NCBI RefSeq assembly: GCF_002116905.1
Contig: NZ_CP015118.1
Span: 3,100,001 to 3,164,000, forward strand
DNA length: 64,000 nucleotides
Source of the DNA: Piscinibacter gummiphilus
GTDB taxonomy: Bacteria > Pseudomonadota > Gammaproteobacteria > Burkholderiales > Burkholderiaceae_C
Direction of reading: 5' to 3'
In this document: positions 1-9,509 of the stretch, piece by piece
How positions within the stretch are numbered: the stretch's first letter is position 1
Layout: every line of letters starts with the position of its first letter
Program-made: the position numbers and the translations under genes
Notes under the pieces: generated by a model
Databases searched by the model: none
Told to the model about the DNA's origin: nothing
The model's input: only the letters and a program-made list of their open reading frames with translations

Positions 1-789
1 CAGCTGCCAGCCGAGACCGGTGCGCCGGAGCAACCCCACGTTGTCCTGCAGCCCGAGCGAGCCGTCGCCGAGGCCGATGAACGCGGCCGACCGTTCGCGC
101 CAGACGGCGGGCGCGGACAGGCGGTCGCGGGGATCCCCGCTGCCGCGGCCGTAGGCGGCGAACAGCACCGGCGCGGCTTCGCCCGGGCGGGTGACCCGCA
201 GCTGGCACTGGCCGGCCGGCGGCTGCGCGTCGGCGAGGGGCTTGCCGATCTCGGCGGAGGTGAGGGGGCGCAGCTGGCTGGCGCGCACGTCCTGCGGGCC
301 GGGCGGGCTGGTGTGATGGTGGCGGGTGAGGCGGTCCCACTGGCCGGTGGCGGGCACGAGCACCAGCCACGCGAGGGCCATGACCTGCTGCACGCGCGGC
401 CAGGCGCCGGCCTTGCCGCGCTGGAGCAGCCCGACCGCCACCAGCATCGCGACCCCGACGGTGGCGACCGACAGCGCCTGCCAGGCGACCGCGGACGCGA
501 CCCACGTGGCCGGCCGCTGCCCGAGGGCGACGGACACCGCGGCGCCCACGGCGAGCGCGAGCACGGTGAACGCCACGCCGGGGAGCCAGCCCTCGGACTG
601 CAGGCGACGGCGCGACGAGAACCACGGGAGGAAGAGTGTCTTGAGCAGGAACAGGCCCCAGAGCACCACGAGGCCCGTGACGACCGGCCGGTCCATCCCG
701 ATCGGCTGAGCCTGGGCGAGCGGCGGCGCCAGCGCGGCGAGGGCGCAGGCGGTTCGGCGGAGCAGGGCGGAGGTCGGCGGTCGGGCCAT
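1..789 (-). CDS. hypothetical multi-pass membrane protein, C-terminus outside window
   Basis: The reading frame is open from an ATG at 789 to the left window edge, so only the first 263 residues are visible. Residues 1-28 look like a signal sequence or first anchor ending in LAQAQ. Hydrophobic stretches near residues 36-57, 68-90, 96-122 and 132-150 suggest four membrane helices, followed by a soluble region rich in Pro and Arg. I recognise no family and assign no function. An in-frame ATG at 804 would add five residues; neither start has a clear ribosome binding site. It is transcribed away from tex. Confidence 0.6.
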   Translation of the reverse strand, partial: MARPPTSALLRRTACALAALAPPLAQAQPIGMDRPVVTGLVVLWGLFLLKTLFLPWFSSRRRLQSEGWLPGVAFTVLALAVGAAVSVALGQRPATWVASAVAWQALSVATVGVAMLVAVGLLQRGKAGAWPRVQQVMALAWLVLVPATGQWDRLTRHHHTSPPGPQDVRASQLRPLTSAEIGKPLADAQPPAGQCQLRVTRPGEAAPVLFAAYGRGSGDPRDRLSAPAVWRERSAAFIGLGDGSLGLQDNVGLLRRTGLGWQL

Positions 790-908
790 GGGGTCAGGAA
801 GCATCGCGACCGCGGATTGTGGCCGAACCCGGACGTCCGGGTGGGGTGTTCCGCTGTGGCAAACTTCGCCGCTTTCCTGCTTCATGCCCGTTCCGAGGGC
901 CCTTCGTT

Positions 909-3254
<2,346 letters not shown>

Positions 3255-3267
3255 ACGAGGCGGTCCG

Positions 3268-4347
3268 ATGAAGGCCCTGCAGGTCCACGCCGGCCCGCGC
3301 GCGCTCGCGCACCTGCGCGAGCACGGCCTGCGGCCCGGCGACGTGCGCGCCATCCCCGGTGCGGCCGGCGGGCCGAAGGGCCTCGTGCTCAACCCGCTCG
3401 ACCAGTTCATCTTCGGCGAGTGGCTCGCGGCCACGGACCACCCCGTGCACCTGCTGGGCGCGTCCATCGGCGCCTGGCGCATGGCGAGTGCCTGCCTGCC
3501 CGACCCGGCGAAGGCGCTGGCCCGCATGGGGCACGACTACATCGTGCAGGAGTACCCGCACGAACCGGGACGCAAGCCCACGGCGCGGCAGGTGTCCGAG
3601 GCCTTCGGCGAGAAGCTCGGCGAACACTTCGGCGGGCGCGAGGCCGAGGTGCTGGCCCATCCGCGCTTCCGCCTGCACGTGTTCACGAGCCGTGGCCGGC
3701 ACCTGCTGAAGCGGGAAGGGCGGGCGCTGTCGAAGGTGACCACGCCGCTCGCGTACGCCGGCGCGTTCGCCACCAACGTGCTGAGCCGCCGCGCGATGGG
3801 CGCGTGGCTCGAGCGGGTGGTGTTCTCCGACGCCCGCGACCCGCTGCCGGTGCGCCTGCAGGACTACCGCACGCACACCACCCCGCTGGACGCGACCAAC
3901 CTGCGCCTCGCGGTGCTTGCGAGCTGCTCGATCCCGTTCTGGCTGGACGCGGTGCACGACATCCCCGGTGCCCCGCGCGGTGCGTACTGGGACGGCGGCA
4001 TCACCGACTACCACCTGCACCTCGACTACGCGTCGATGGCCGACGGGCTGACCCTCTACCCCCACTTCCAGAAGAGCGTGATCCCGGGCTGGCTCGACAA
4101 GGCGCTGCGTCATCGGCACCGGGCGAGCCCGCTGCTGTCCAACGTCGTCGTCGTGTCGCCGAACCCGGAATGGATCCGCACCCTGCCGAACGGCAAGTTG
4201 CCCGACCGGAACGACTTCGTGCACTATGGCGAGGACCTCGCCGGACGCACGGCCGCCTGGACGAAGGCCGTGGCCGAGAGCCAGCGCCTGCGCGACGAAT
4301 TCGCCGAGCTCGCCCAGGGCGCGCCGGTGCTGGCCGAACCCCTTTGA
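3268..4347 (+). CDS. patatin-like phospholipase family protein
   Basis: Predicted serine lipid acyl hydrolase of 359 residues. The patatin signature is complete: a glycine-rich oxyanion loop GAAGGPKG at residues 31-38, the nucleophile elbow GASIG at 64-68 (Ser66), and the DGG motif at 242-244 supplying the catalytic Asp. No signal peptide or membrane helix is seen, so a cytosolic or peripheral location is likely. It starts 13 bases after tex and ends 19 bases before the thioesterase gene, so the three are probably co-transcribed. Substrate is unknown; the adjacent acyl-CoA thioesterase makes a role in acyl-chain turnover plausible, but that is inference. Confidence 0.85.
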   Translation: MKALQVHAGPRALAHLREHGLRPGDVRAIPGAAGGPKGLVLNPLDQFIFGEWLAATDHPVHLLGASIGAWRMASACLPDPAKALARMGHDYIVQEYPHEPGRKPTARQVSEAFGEKLGEHFGGREAEVLAHPRFRLHVFTSRGRHLLKREGRALSKVTTPLAYAGAFATNVLSRRAMGAWLERVVFSDARDPLPVRLQDYRTHTTPLDATNLRLAVLASCSIPFWLDAVHDIPGAPRGAYWDGGITDYHLHLDYASMADGLTLYPHFQKSVIPGWLDKALRHRHRASPLLSNVVVVSPNPEWIRTLPNGKLPDRNDFVHYGEDLAGRTAAWTKAVAESQRLRDEFAELAQGAPVLAEPL

Positions 4348-4366
4348 TTTCCCTCCGGACCCCACC

Positions 4367-4843
4367 ATGGACCTGCCCAACCACCAGCTGACGATGACGG
4401 TGCTGATGTCGCCCGACATGGCGAACTTCACCGGCAACGTGCACGGCGGCGCCATCCTGAAGCTGCTCGACCAGGTGGCGTACGCCTGCGCCAGCCGCTA
4501 TGCGGGGCGCTATGTGGTGACGATGTCGGTGGACCAGGTGACCTTCCGCCAGGCCATCCACGTGGGGGAGCTGGTGACCTTCCTCGCGTCGGTGAACCAC
4601 ACGGGCCGCACCTCGATGGAGGTGGGCATCAAGGTGATCACCGAGGACATCCGCACCCAGACCGTTCGCCACGCCAACAGCTGCTTCTTCACGATGGTGG
4701 CCGTGGACGACGACCGCAAGCCGGTCGAGGTCAAGCCGCTGGTGCCCGAGACGGCCGAGGAGATCCGCCGCAGCAACGCCGCCCAGGTGCGCCGCCAGCT
4801 GCGCCAGGAGCTCGAAGCCCGTTACCAGGCCGTCAAGACCTGA
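4367..4843 (+). CDS. acyl-CoA thioesterase, hotdog fold
   Basis: A 158-residue single hotdog-domain thioesterase of the acyl-CoA thioester hydrolase (YciA/ACOT) type, which releases free CoA and fatty acid from acyl-CoA. The family pattern is visible: the N-terminal segment with NVHGGAILKLLDQVAY, where hydrophobic helix residues follow the conserved His-Gly-Gly, then a SVDQVTFRQAIHVGE strand-turn region. The Asp in LLDQ and the surrounding residues correspond to the usual active-site helix. The C-terminus is helical and charged. ATG 4367 is the only start that fits the family N-terminus. It ends immediately before the thrS promoter and leader. Confidence 0.88.
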   Translation: MDLPNHQLTMTVLMSPDMANFTGNVHGGAILKLLDQVAYACASRYAGRYVVTMSVDQVTFRQAIHVGELVTFLASVNHTGRTSMEVGIKVITEDIRTQTVRHANSCFFTMVAVDDDRKPVEVKPLVPETAEEIRRSNAAQVRRQLRQELEARYQAVKT

Positions 4844-4851
4844 TCTACAAT
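4822..4851 (+). promoter_or_regulatory. candidate promoter for the thrS leader
   Basis: A good -10 hexamer TACAAT lies at 4846-4851, overlapping the end of the thioesterase gene. A weak -35 candidate TTACCA lies at 4822-4827 with an 18-base spacer. Transcription would begin near 4858, placing the leader peptide and terminator in the 5' untranslated region of thrS. The -10 is convincing and the -35 is weak. Confidence 0.45.
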
Positions 4852-4894
4852 GTCGGTTCAATCCACGAGCAAGAGCGAGAAAGGCACCCTGGTT

Positions 4895-4933
4895 ATGACA
4901 CCGCGAACTCCCACTGGTGAGGTTCTCGTCTAA
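4895..4933 (+). CDS. putative thrS leader peptide, threonine-rich
   Basis: A 12-codon frame reads MTPRTPTGEVLV and contains three Thr codons (ACA, ACT, ACT) within its first seven codons. It is preceded by AAAGG about 10 bases upstream and followed 43 bases later by a strong terminator hairpin just before thrS. A longer in-frame version from ATG 4850 has 27 codons and five Thr. This is the expected layout of a ribosome-mediated attenuator that would sense charged tRNA-Thr. The peptide itself would have no function other than being translated. The call rests on layout and codon content only. Confidence 0.5.
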   Translation: MTPRTPTGEVLV

Positions 4934-4976
4934 GTCGGCCGCGGCTCGTTCGTCCATTTTTCTCGTCTTGTTCTCG

Positions 4977-5008
4977 AAAGCGCGGCTCACCCCGCGCTTT
5001 TTTGTTTT
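4977..5008 (+). terminator. intrinsic terminator / attenuator upstream of thrS
   Basis: A perfect 9-bp stem pairs AAAGCGCGG (4977-4985) with CCGCGCTTT (4992-5000) around a 6-base loop and runs into TTTGTTTT. It lies only 13 bases before the thrS ATG and downstream of the Thr-rich leader frame. CCGCG at 4939-4943 could pair with CGCGG at 4981-4985 to form an alternative antiterminator. The terminator is clear; its regulatory use is inferred. Confidence 0.8.
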
Positions 5009-5020
5009 CCGGAGCTTCCG

Positions 5021-6940
5021 ATGATTTCCGTTCAATTGCCCGATGGTTCGAAGCGTCAGTTCGACAACCCCGTGACCGTGGCCGAGGTGGCCGCGTCGAT
5101 CGGCACGGGCCTCGCCAAGGCCGCCCTGGCCGGGCGCGTGGGGCAGGGCGATGCCGCCCGGGTGGTCGACACCAGCTACCGCATCGAGCAGGACACCGCG
5201 CTTGCCATCATCACCGAGAAGGACGCCGAGGGCCTCGACGTGATCCGCCACTCGACGGCCCACCTGCTGGCCTACGCCGTGAAGGAGCTGTTCCCGGACG
5301 CCCAGGTCACCATCGGCCCGGTCATCGAGAACGGGTTCTTCTACGACTTCTCGTACAAGCGCCCGTTCACGCCCGAGGACCTCGAGGCCATCGAGGCGAA
5401 GATGACCGAACTCGCGAAGAAGGACGAGAAGGTCGAGCGCCGCGTGCTGCCGCGCGACGAGGCCGTCGAGTACTTCAAGGGCATCGGCGAGGCCTACAAG
5501 GCCGAGATCATCGCCAGCATCCCGGCGAACGAGGACGTGTCCCTGTACCGCGAAGGCAAGTTCGAAGACCTGTGCCGCGGCCCGCACGTGCCCAGCACCG
5601 GCAAGCTCAAGCACTTCAAGCTCATGAAGGTGGCCGGGGCCTACTGGCGCGGCGACCACCGCAACGAGATGCTCCAGCGCATCTACGGCACGGCCTGGGC
5701 CACGAAGGACGACCTCCAGAAGTACCTCACGATGCTGGAGGAGGCGGAGAAGCGCGACCACCGCCGCCTCGGCCGCGAACTCGACCTGTTCCACATCGAC
5801 GAACACGCGCCGGGCGTGGTGTTCTGGCACCCGAACGGCTGGACCGTGTGGCAGGCGGTGGAGCAGTACATGCGCGCCGTGTACCGCGACAACGGCTACC
5901 AGGAGGTCAAGGGCCCGCAACTGCTCGACCAGGGCCTGTGGGAAAAGACCGGCCACTGGGGCAAGTACCGCGAGAACATGTTCGTGACCGAGTCGGAGAA
6001 GCGCGACTACGCGTTGAAGCCGATGAACTGCCCCGGCCACATCCTGATCTACAAGCAGGGCATCAAGAGCTACCGCGACCTGCCGCTGCGGTTCGGCGAG
6101 TTCGGCCAGTGCCACCGCAACGAACCCACGGGCGGCCTGCACGGCATCATGCGCGTGCGCGGCTTCACCCAGGACGACGGCCACATCTTCTGCACGGAAG
6201 AGCAGATCCTCGAGGAGTGCGCGGCCTTCACCACCCTGCTGCAGAAGGTCTACAAGGACTTCGGCTTCACCGACATCATCTACAAGGTGGCCACCCGCCC
6301 GGACGCCCGCATCGGCTCCGACGAGTCGTGGGACAAGGCCGAGTTCGCGCTGATGGAGAGCCTGCGCCGCTCCGGCTGCGAGTTCGAGGTGGCGGCGGGC
6401 GAGGGTGCCTTCTACGGCCCGAAGGTCGAGTACACCCTGAAGGACGCCCTGGGCCGCCACTGGCAGTGCGGCACGATCCAGGTCGACCCGAACATGCCGG
6501 AGCGCCTGGGCGCCGAGTACGTGGACGAGTCCGGCGAGCGCCGCACGCCGCTGATGCTCCACCGCGCCATCGTGGGCAGCCTGGAGCGTTTCATCGGCAT
6601 CCTGATCGAGCAGCACGCCGGCGCGCTGCCCGCCTGGCTGGCCCCGAAGCAGGTCGCGGTGCTCAATATCACGGACGATCAGGCCGACTACGCCCGGGAA
6701 ATCGCGAAAACGCTGCAAAAACAAGGGGTTAGGGTGTCGCTTGATTTGCGCAACGAGAAAATTAACCGTAAAATCCGCGAGCATTCCATGCAGAAGGTTC
6801 CGTATCTCCTCGTCGTCGGCGACAAGGAGAAGGCAAACGGGGCCGTTGCGGTGCGCGCCCGAGGCAACCAGGACCTCGGTGTGATGCCACTCACCGACTT
6901 CTCCTCGAGAATCGCCAGTGACATCGCCCAGCGGGTCTGA
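5021..6940 (+). CDS. thrS: threonine--tRNA ligase
   Basis: Charges tRNA-Thr with threonine in the cytoplasm. It has 639 residues, the normal full length. Order of domains: N-terminal TGS domain (about 1-60), the second additional/editing domain (about 65-225), the class II catalytic core with motif 1, the MNCPGH zinc segment (Cys337), motif 2 (FGEFGQCHRNEPTGGLHG) and motif 3 (LMLHRAIVGSLERF), and a C-terminal anticodon-binding domain (about 545-635). A CCGGAG site 7 bases before ATG 5021 supports the start. It is preceded by a candidate Thr attenuator and leads the infC-rpmI-rplT-pheST-ihfA series. Confidence 0.98.
   Translation: MISVQLPDGSKRQFDNPVTVAEVAASIGTGLAKAALAGRVGQGDAARVVDTSYRIEQDTALAIITEKDAEGLDVIRHSTAHLLAYAVKELFPDAQVTIGPVIENGFFYDFSYKRPFTPEDLEAIEAKMTELAKKDEKVERRVLPRDEAVEYFKGIGEAYKAEIIASIPANEDVSLYREGKFEDLCRGPHVPSTGKLKHFKLMKVAGAYWRGDHRNEMLQRIYGTAWATKDDLQKYLTMLEEAEKRDHRRLGRELDLFHIDEHAPGVVFWHPNGWTVWQAVEQYMRAVYRDNGYQEVKGPQLLDQGLWEKTGHWGKYRENMFVTESEKRDYALKPMNCPGHILIYKQGIKSYRDLPLRFGEFGQCHRNEPTGGLHGIMRVRGFTQDDGHIFCTEEQILEECAAFTTLLQKVYKDFGFTDIIYKVATRPDARIGSDESWDKAEFALMESLRRSGCEFEVAAGEGAFYGPKVEYTLKDALGRHWQCGTIQVDPNMPERLGAEYVDESGERRTPLMLHRAIVGSLERFIGILIEQHAGALPAWLAPKQVAVLNITDDQADYAREIAKTLQKQGVRVSLDLRNEKINRKIREHSMQKVPYLLVVGDKEKANGAVAVRARGNQDLGVMPLTDFSSRIASDIAQRV
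6746..6774 (+). promoter_or_regulatory. candidate internal promoter for infC within thrS
   Basis: TTGCGC at 6746-6751 and TAAAAT at 6769-6774 are separated by 17 bases, inside an AT-rich patch (about 6700-6800) that stands out in the otherwise GC-rich 3' end of thrS. In E. coli the infC promoters also lie inside thrS; the match here is by position and by eye. Confidence 0.35.
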
Positions 6941-7013
6941 AACAGGAACCCGGGGCGCGTGAACAATTTTTTTTGGGTCCCGTTGCCTCGGGGTCCGCTG
7001 AAGGATCAGAACT

Positions 7014-7562
7014 ATCGCTACTTTTGCTGACCGCCGCGCTCCCAATGTGGAGCGCAAGCATCGCCTGAACCGTGAAATCATGGCGCCCGAGGTCCGACTC
7101 AACGGAGTCGACAATGAACCCTTGGGCATCGTCAGCACGCAGGAAGCTTTGCGCATGGCGGGCGACCTCGATGTCGACCTGGTTGAAATCGCCGCGACGG
7201 CCGACCCCCCGGTCTGCCGCCTGATGGACTACGGCAAGTTCAAGTACCAGGAGCAGAAGCGGGCGGCGGAAGCCAAGTCCAAGCAGAAGGTCATCGAGAT
7301 CAAGGAAGTCAAGTTCCGCCCGGGCACGGACGAAGGCGACTACCAGATCAAGATGCGCAACCTGCGCCGCTTCATCGAGGAAGACGGCGACAAGGGCAAG
7401 GTCACGCTGCGCTATCGCGGCCGCGAGATCACCCACCAGGACATCGGCATGCGGTTGCTGGAACGCATCCGCGACGACCTGGCCGACGTGGCCGTCGTCG
7501 AGAACATGCCGAAGCTGGAAGGGCGCCAGATGATCATGGTGCTCGGCCCGAAGAAGCGCTGA
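7014..7562 (+). CDS. infC: translation initiation factor IF-3 (ATC start)
   Basis: IF-3 binds the 30S subunit and checks start-codon selection. The 182-residue product has the N-terminal domain (about 14-85, with NREIMAPEVRLNG), a basic linker helix (KRAAEAKSKQKV) and the C-terminal domain (about 95-180) ending in MIMVLGPKKR. The start is taken at ATC 7014: AAGGA at 7001-7005 is ideally spaced, and IATFADRRAPN matches the usual IF-3 N-terminus. The first conventional start in frame is GTG 7047, which would remove part of the N-terminus. Rare AUU/AUC starts are a known device by which IF-3 represses its own translation. Confidence 0.93.
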   Translation: MATFADRRAPNVERKHRLNREIMAPEVRLNGVDNEPLGIVSTQEALRMAGDLDVDLVEIAATADPPVCRLMDYGKFKYQEQKRAAEAKSKQKVIEIKEVKFRPGTDEGDYQIKMRNLRRFIEEDGDKGKVTLRYRGREITHQDIGMRLLERIRDDLADVAVVENMPKLEGRQMIMVLGPKKR

Positions 7563-7605
7563 TCCGACCGAAGAGCGATCTTCGAAGAGTTTCGCGAGTT
7601 CGATG

Positions 7606-7684
7606 CCCTGGTTTGGTCACCAGGGTGTCGCCAGAAGCCTCTGCAGGCCAACAAGACGGCAAGTTTGTTTGCCGGCGCCTGCAG
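7606..7684 (+). promoter_or_regulatory. structured mRNA leader upstream of rpmI-rplT
   Basis: The 144-base gap between infC and rpmI holds two hairpins. The first pairs CCCTGGT (7606-7612) with ACCAGGG (7619-7625). The second pairs CTGCAGGC (7641-7648) with GCCTGCAG (7677-7684) and encloses an inner stem CGGCAA (7657-7662) with TTGCCG (7669-7674). There is no U-tract, so it is not an intrinsic terminator. By position it could be the site through which ribosomal protein L20 controls rpmI-rplT, as known in other bacteria; that role is inference. Confidence 0.5.
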
Positions 7685-7706
7685 GAGCAATCAACAAGGA
7701 GCAGTC

Positions 7707-7910
7707 ATGCCCAAAATGAAGACCAAGAAAAGCGCGGCCAAGCGTTTCCGCGTGCGTCCGGGCGGCACCGTCAAGCGGGGCCAGGCGTTCAAGCGCCACA
7801 TCCTGACCAAGAAGACCACGAAGAACAAGCGCCAACTGCGTGGCGCCGTCAACGTGCACGAGACCAACATGGGGCACATGAAGCAAATGCTGCCCTTCGC
7901 TGGCCTTTAA
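7707..7910 (+). CDS. rpmI: 50S ribosomal protein bL35
   Basis: A 67-residue, very basic ribosomal protein. The sequence MPKMKTKKSAAKRFRV is the family N-terminus and the usual KRHILTKKT segment follows, with the C-terminus near MLPFAGL. AAGGAG precedes ATG 7707 by about 7 bases. It lies 21 bases upstream of rplT, the standard rpmI-rplT pair, and follows a strongly structured leader. Confidence 0.97.
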   Translation: MPKMKTKKSAAKRFRVRPGGTVKRGQAFKRHILTKKTTKNKRQLRGAVNVHETNMGHMKQMLPFAGL

Positions 7911-7931
7911 CCGCTTCTCAGGAGATACCGC

Positions 7932-8288
7932 ATGCCTCGCGTCAAACGTGGTGTAACCGCCCGCGCCCGTCACAAGAAAGTTCTCGCACTCGCCAAGGGT
8001 TACCGTGGCCGTCGCAAGAACGTGTTCCGCATTGCCAAGCAAGCAGTCATGCGCGCTGGGCAATACGCCTACCGTGACCGCCGCACGAAAAAGCGTGTGT
8101 TCCGTCAACTGTGGATCGCCCGTATCAACGCGGCGAGCCGTGGCCTCGGACTCACCTACAGCAAGTTCATGGCTGGCCTGAAGAAGGCTTCGATCGAGAT
8201 CGACCGCAAGGTCCTCGCCGACATGGCCGTGAATGATCCTGCCGCCTTTGGCAGCATCGTCGAGAAGGTGAAGGCCCAGCTCGCTTGA
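7932..8288 (+). CDS. rplT: 50S ribosomal protein bL20
   Basis: A 118-residue 23S rRNA-binding protein needed early in 50S assembly, and in other bacteria the autoregulator of the infC-rpmI-rplT mRNA. The family start MPRVKRGVTARARHKK, the LAKGYRGRRKN block and the C-terminal globular domain (about 60-118, with RQLWIARINAA) are all present. CAGGAGAT lies 7 bases before the ATG. Its stop codon is followed at once by a stable hairpin and then a terminator before pheS. Confidence 0.98.
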   Translation: MPRVKRGVTARARHKKVLALAKGYRGRRKNVFRIAKQAVMRAGQYAYRDRRTKKRVFRQLWIARINAASRGLGLTYSKFMAGLKKASIEIDRKVLADMAVNDPAAFGSIVEKVKAQLA

Positions 8289-8297
8289 TGTCGTGCC

Positions 8298-8317
8298 GCG
8301 CCGGGGTGACCCGGCGC
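8298..8317 (+). other. stable hairpin after rplT (8-bp stem, GTGA loop)
   Basis: GCGCCGGG (8298-8305) pairs perfectly with CCCGGCGC (8310-8317) around a GTGA tetraloop, a GNRA-type loop. No T-run follows, so it is probably an RNA-stabilising or processing structure at the rplT mRNA end rather than an intrinsic terminator. Its role is unknown. Confidence 0.5.
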
Positions 8318-8364
8318 TGCGGCAACCCCGTGCGGTGACCATTCCGTCCGGGTGACAAGCCCTC

Positions 8365-8400
8365 AAGGCCGATCCTTCTGGTTCGGCCTTTTTTGTTTTC
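8365..8400 (+). terminator. intrinsic terminator between rplT and pheS
   Basis: AAGGCCGA (8365-8372) pairs with TCGGCCTT (8383-8390) and continues into a T-rich run TTTTGTTTTC. It lies 30 bases upstream of the pheS ATG, so it may act as an attenuator controlling read-through into pheST. A GTG-initiated frame from 8352 runs through it in phase with pheS and is rich in Phe codons. Confidence 0.75.
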
Positions 8401-8429
8401 TGCGATTCATTTTCTGCGTTGGCGAACTG

Positions 8430-9473
8430 ATGAACGACCTCGACCAATTGGTGCAAGAAGCGCGAGCCGATTTCGCGCAAAGCGCGGCACCGGCCGATCT
8501 GGAAAATGCCAAGGCGAAATACCTCGGCAAGTCGGGGCGGTTGACCGAGCAGCTCAAGGCGCTCGGGGCCCTGTCGCCCGAGGACAAGAAGGCGCGTGGC
8601 GCCCTCATCAACGCGGCCAAGCAGCAGGTCGAGGCCGCGCTCACCGCGCGCCGCCAGGCCCTCGCCGACGCCGAACTCGATGCCCAGCTCAAGGCCGAGG
8701 CACTCGACGTCTCGCTGCCCGGCCGCCAGCGCGGCACCGGCGGCCTGCACCCCATCTCGCGCACCATGGAGCGCGTCGAGGCCATCTTCGGCTCGATGGC
8801 GTTCGACGTGGCCGAAGGCCCCGAGATCGAGACCGACTGGTTCAGCTTCACGGCGCTGAACAACCCCGAGAACCATCCGGCGCGGTCCATGCAGGACACC
8901 TTCTACGTCGACATGAAGGACGACGAAGGCCGCTGGCTGAACCTGCGCCCGCACACCTCGCCCATGCAGGTGCGCTACGCGCGCGCCCACGCCGAGAAAT
9001 ACCGCGGCGTGAGCCCCATGCCCGAGATCCGCGTGATCGCCCCGGGCCGCACCTACCGCGTCGACAGCGACGCCACCCACTCGCCCATGTTCCACCAGGT
9101 CGAAGGCCTGTGGATCGGCGAGAACGTGAGCTTCAAGGACCTGAAATCGGTCTTCACCGACTTCTTCCGCACCTTCTTCGAGGCGGACGACCTGCAGCTG
9201 CGGTTCCGTCCGTCGTTCTTCCCGTTCACCGAACCGTCGGCCGAGGTCGACATCGCGTTCGCGAGCGGCCCGCTCAAGGGCCGCTGGCTCGAGGTCGCCG
9301 GCTCCGGCCAGGTGCACCCGAACGTCGTGCGCAACTACGGCCTCGATCCCGAGCGCCACATCGGCTTCGCGTTCGGCATGGGTGCCGACCGCCTGACGAT
9401 GCTGCGCTACGGCGTCAGCGACCTGCGCGGCTTCTTCGACGGCGACCTGCGTTTCCTGTCGCAGTTCAAGTAA
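8430..9473 (+). CDS. pheS: phenylalanine--tRNA ligase alpha subunit
   Basis: Catalytic subunit of the (alpha-beta)2 enzyme that charges tRNA-Phe. The 347 residues contain an N-terminal coiled coil (about 1-85, with the conserved KYLGKSGRLTE) and the class II core, with GLHPISRTMERVEAIF, the motif 2 region (RVIAPGRTYRVDSDATHSP) and motif 3 (GFAFGMGADRLTMLRYGV). ATG 8430 fits the family N-terminus MNDLDQLV; the frame is open upstream to GTG 8352, but that stretch covers the terminator. No strong ribosome binding site is visible. pheT follows after 36 bases. Confidence 0.97.
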   Translation: MNDLDQLVQEARADFAQSAAPADLENAKAKYLGKSGRLTEQLKALGALSPEDKKARGALINAAKQQVEAALTARRQALADAELDAQLKAEALDVSLPGRQRGTGGLHPISRTMERVEAIFGSMAFDVAEGPEIETDWFSFTALNNPENHPARSMQDTFYVDMKDDEGRWLNLRPHTSPMQVRYARAHAEKYRGVSPMPEIRVIAPGRTYRVDSDATHSPMFHQVEGLWIGENVSFKDLKSVFTDFFRTFFEADDLQLRFRPSFFPFTEPSAEVDIAFASGPLKGRWLEVAGSGQVHPNVVRNYGLDPERHIGFAFGMGADRLTMLRYGVSDLRGFFDGDLRFLSQFK

Positions 9474-9509
9474 GCAGCCCACGCCCCGGACGAGACAGGA
9501 ACCCCTGAG

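Noticed and set aside
8288..8338. 16-codon frame starting in the rplT stop codon (TGATG)
   Set aside because: It has no Phe codons and encodes the hairpin sequence only, so it is not a convincing pheST leader peptide.
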